Source of the DNA: Microbacterium hydrocarbonoxydans
GTDB lineage: Bacteria > Actinomycetota > Actinomycetes > Actinomycetales > Microbacteriaceae
Direction of reading: 5' to 3'
Assembly (NCBI RefSeq): GCF_000956475.1
Contig: NZ_JYJB01000003.1
Location: 1-64,000 of the forward strand
DNA: 64,000 nt
Shown in pieces: positions 63,916 to 64,000 of this stretch (position 1 is the first letter of the stretch; every line of letters starts with the position of its first letter). The notes beneath the pieces are model-generated. The model saw only the letters and a program-made list of their open reading frames with translations, made no database searches and was not told the origin of the DNA. The translations under genes were made by a program, and so were the position numbers.

Positions 63916-64000
63916 ATGACCCGGCGCTTCGCACTGATGATCGACCCTGTGGCGGCCTCCGAGGAGCGGGAGGATTTCTCCGGCACCTTCACGGCGGTGG
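63916..64000 (+). CDS. 5' part of a gene cut by the window end
   Basis: ATG 63916 lies seven bases after TAGGCT (63903-63908) and opens a frame beginning MTRRFALMIDPVAASEER that runs to the window edge without a stop. The promoter geometry matches other leaderless genes here. Twenty-eight codons are too few to name it. Confidence 0.55.
   Translation, partial: MTRRFALMIDPVAASEEREDFSGTFTAV

Overview
The window is a high-GC actinobacterial chromosome segment, most likely from Microbacteriaceae and probably Microbacterium. This is inferred from the gene order (rplJ-rplL; dnaX-recR-lysC-asd; topA-tmk-holB beside a Tad locus and acs), from GTG starts with ATGA/GTGA overlaps, and from recurrent TANNNT -10 boxes six bases before start codons (leaderless mRNAs). 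There is no prophage, insertion sequence or CRISPR array. It is essentially core chromosome with a few accessory patches.

Layout. 1-1.2 kb: L10 leader, rplJ, rplL. 1.2-6 kb: LacI-type repressor facing a three-gene sugar ABC uptake operon (binding lipoprotein plus two permeases, no ATPase), with operator palindromes between. 6-12.2 kb: metB-like gene, Bcr/CflA efflux pump, PAP2 phosphatase, GNAT, tRNA-Ser(GGA), DUF4406, DeoR regulator, trhO. 12.3-17 kb: leftward moxR-DUF58-transglutaminase operon and the SRP RNA. 17-21.7 kb: rhomboid protease, lysozyme-like protein, pta-ackA. 21.8-23.5 kb: a two-gene HipA-like kinase/DUF3037 island with lower-GC codon use. 23.6-26.9 kb: beta-phosphoglucomutase-like HAD plus GH65 phosphorylase. 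27-35.9 kb: dnaX, recR, EamA transporter, lysC, asd, mqo, tdk. 36-38.1 kb: LldR-like regulator and L-lactate dehydrogenase with two clear operators. 38.2-44.5 kb: HAD, VanZ, tRNA-Pro(CGG), membrane protein, metallophosphoesterase, class A PBP with PASTA domains, DUF4177, RidA. 44.6-49.8 kb: acs and a compact Tad pilus locus. 49.8-56.1 kb: topA, tmk, holB, secreted TAP-like peptidase. 56.2-59 kb: tRNA-Thr(CGT), nicotinamidase, DUF1697, small zinc proteins, an HNH protein, and a tRNA-Lys gene. 59-63.1 kb: fasciclin lipoprotein, dipZ, sigK and rskA, a SigK-type regulon. The last 0.9 kb holds a conserved gene, a structured spacer and the start of a cut-off gene.

The most striking item is at 58672-58963 on the minus strand. 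A tRNA-Lys(UUU) is split inside its anticodon, between positions 34 and 35, by a 219-nt group I intron with recognisable Q, R and S elements resembling the IC3 tRNA introns. An HNH protein gene starts 44 bases downstream on the same strand, so a free-standing homing endonuclease is worth testing. Second is the fasciclin/dipZ divergent promoter pair, where both strands carry ATCC-N16-CGAACAGAGG next to sigK-rskA. Third is the HipA-like/DUF3037 island. Two copies of an 88-bp inverted-repeat element and dispersed REP-like repeats sit in intergenic gaps.
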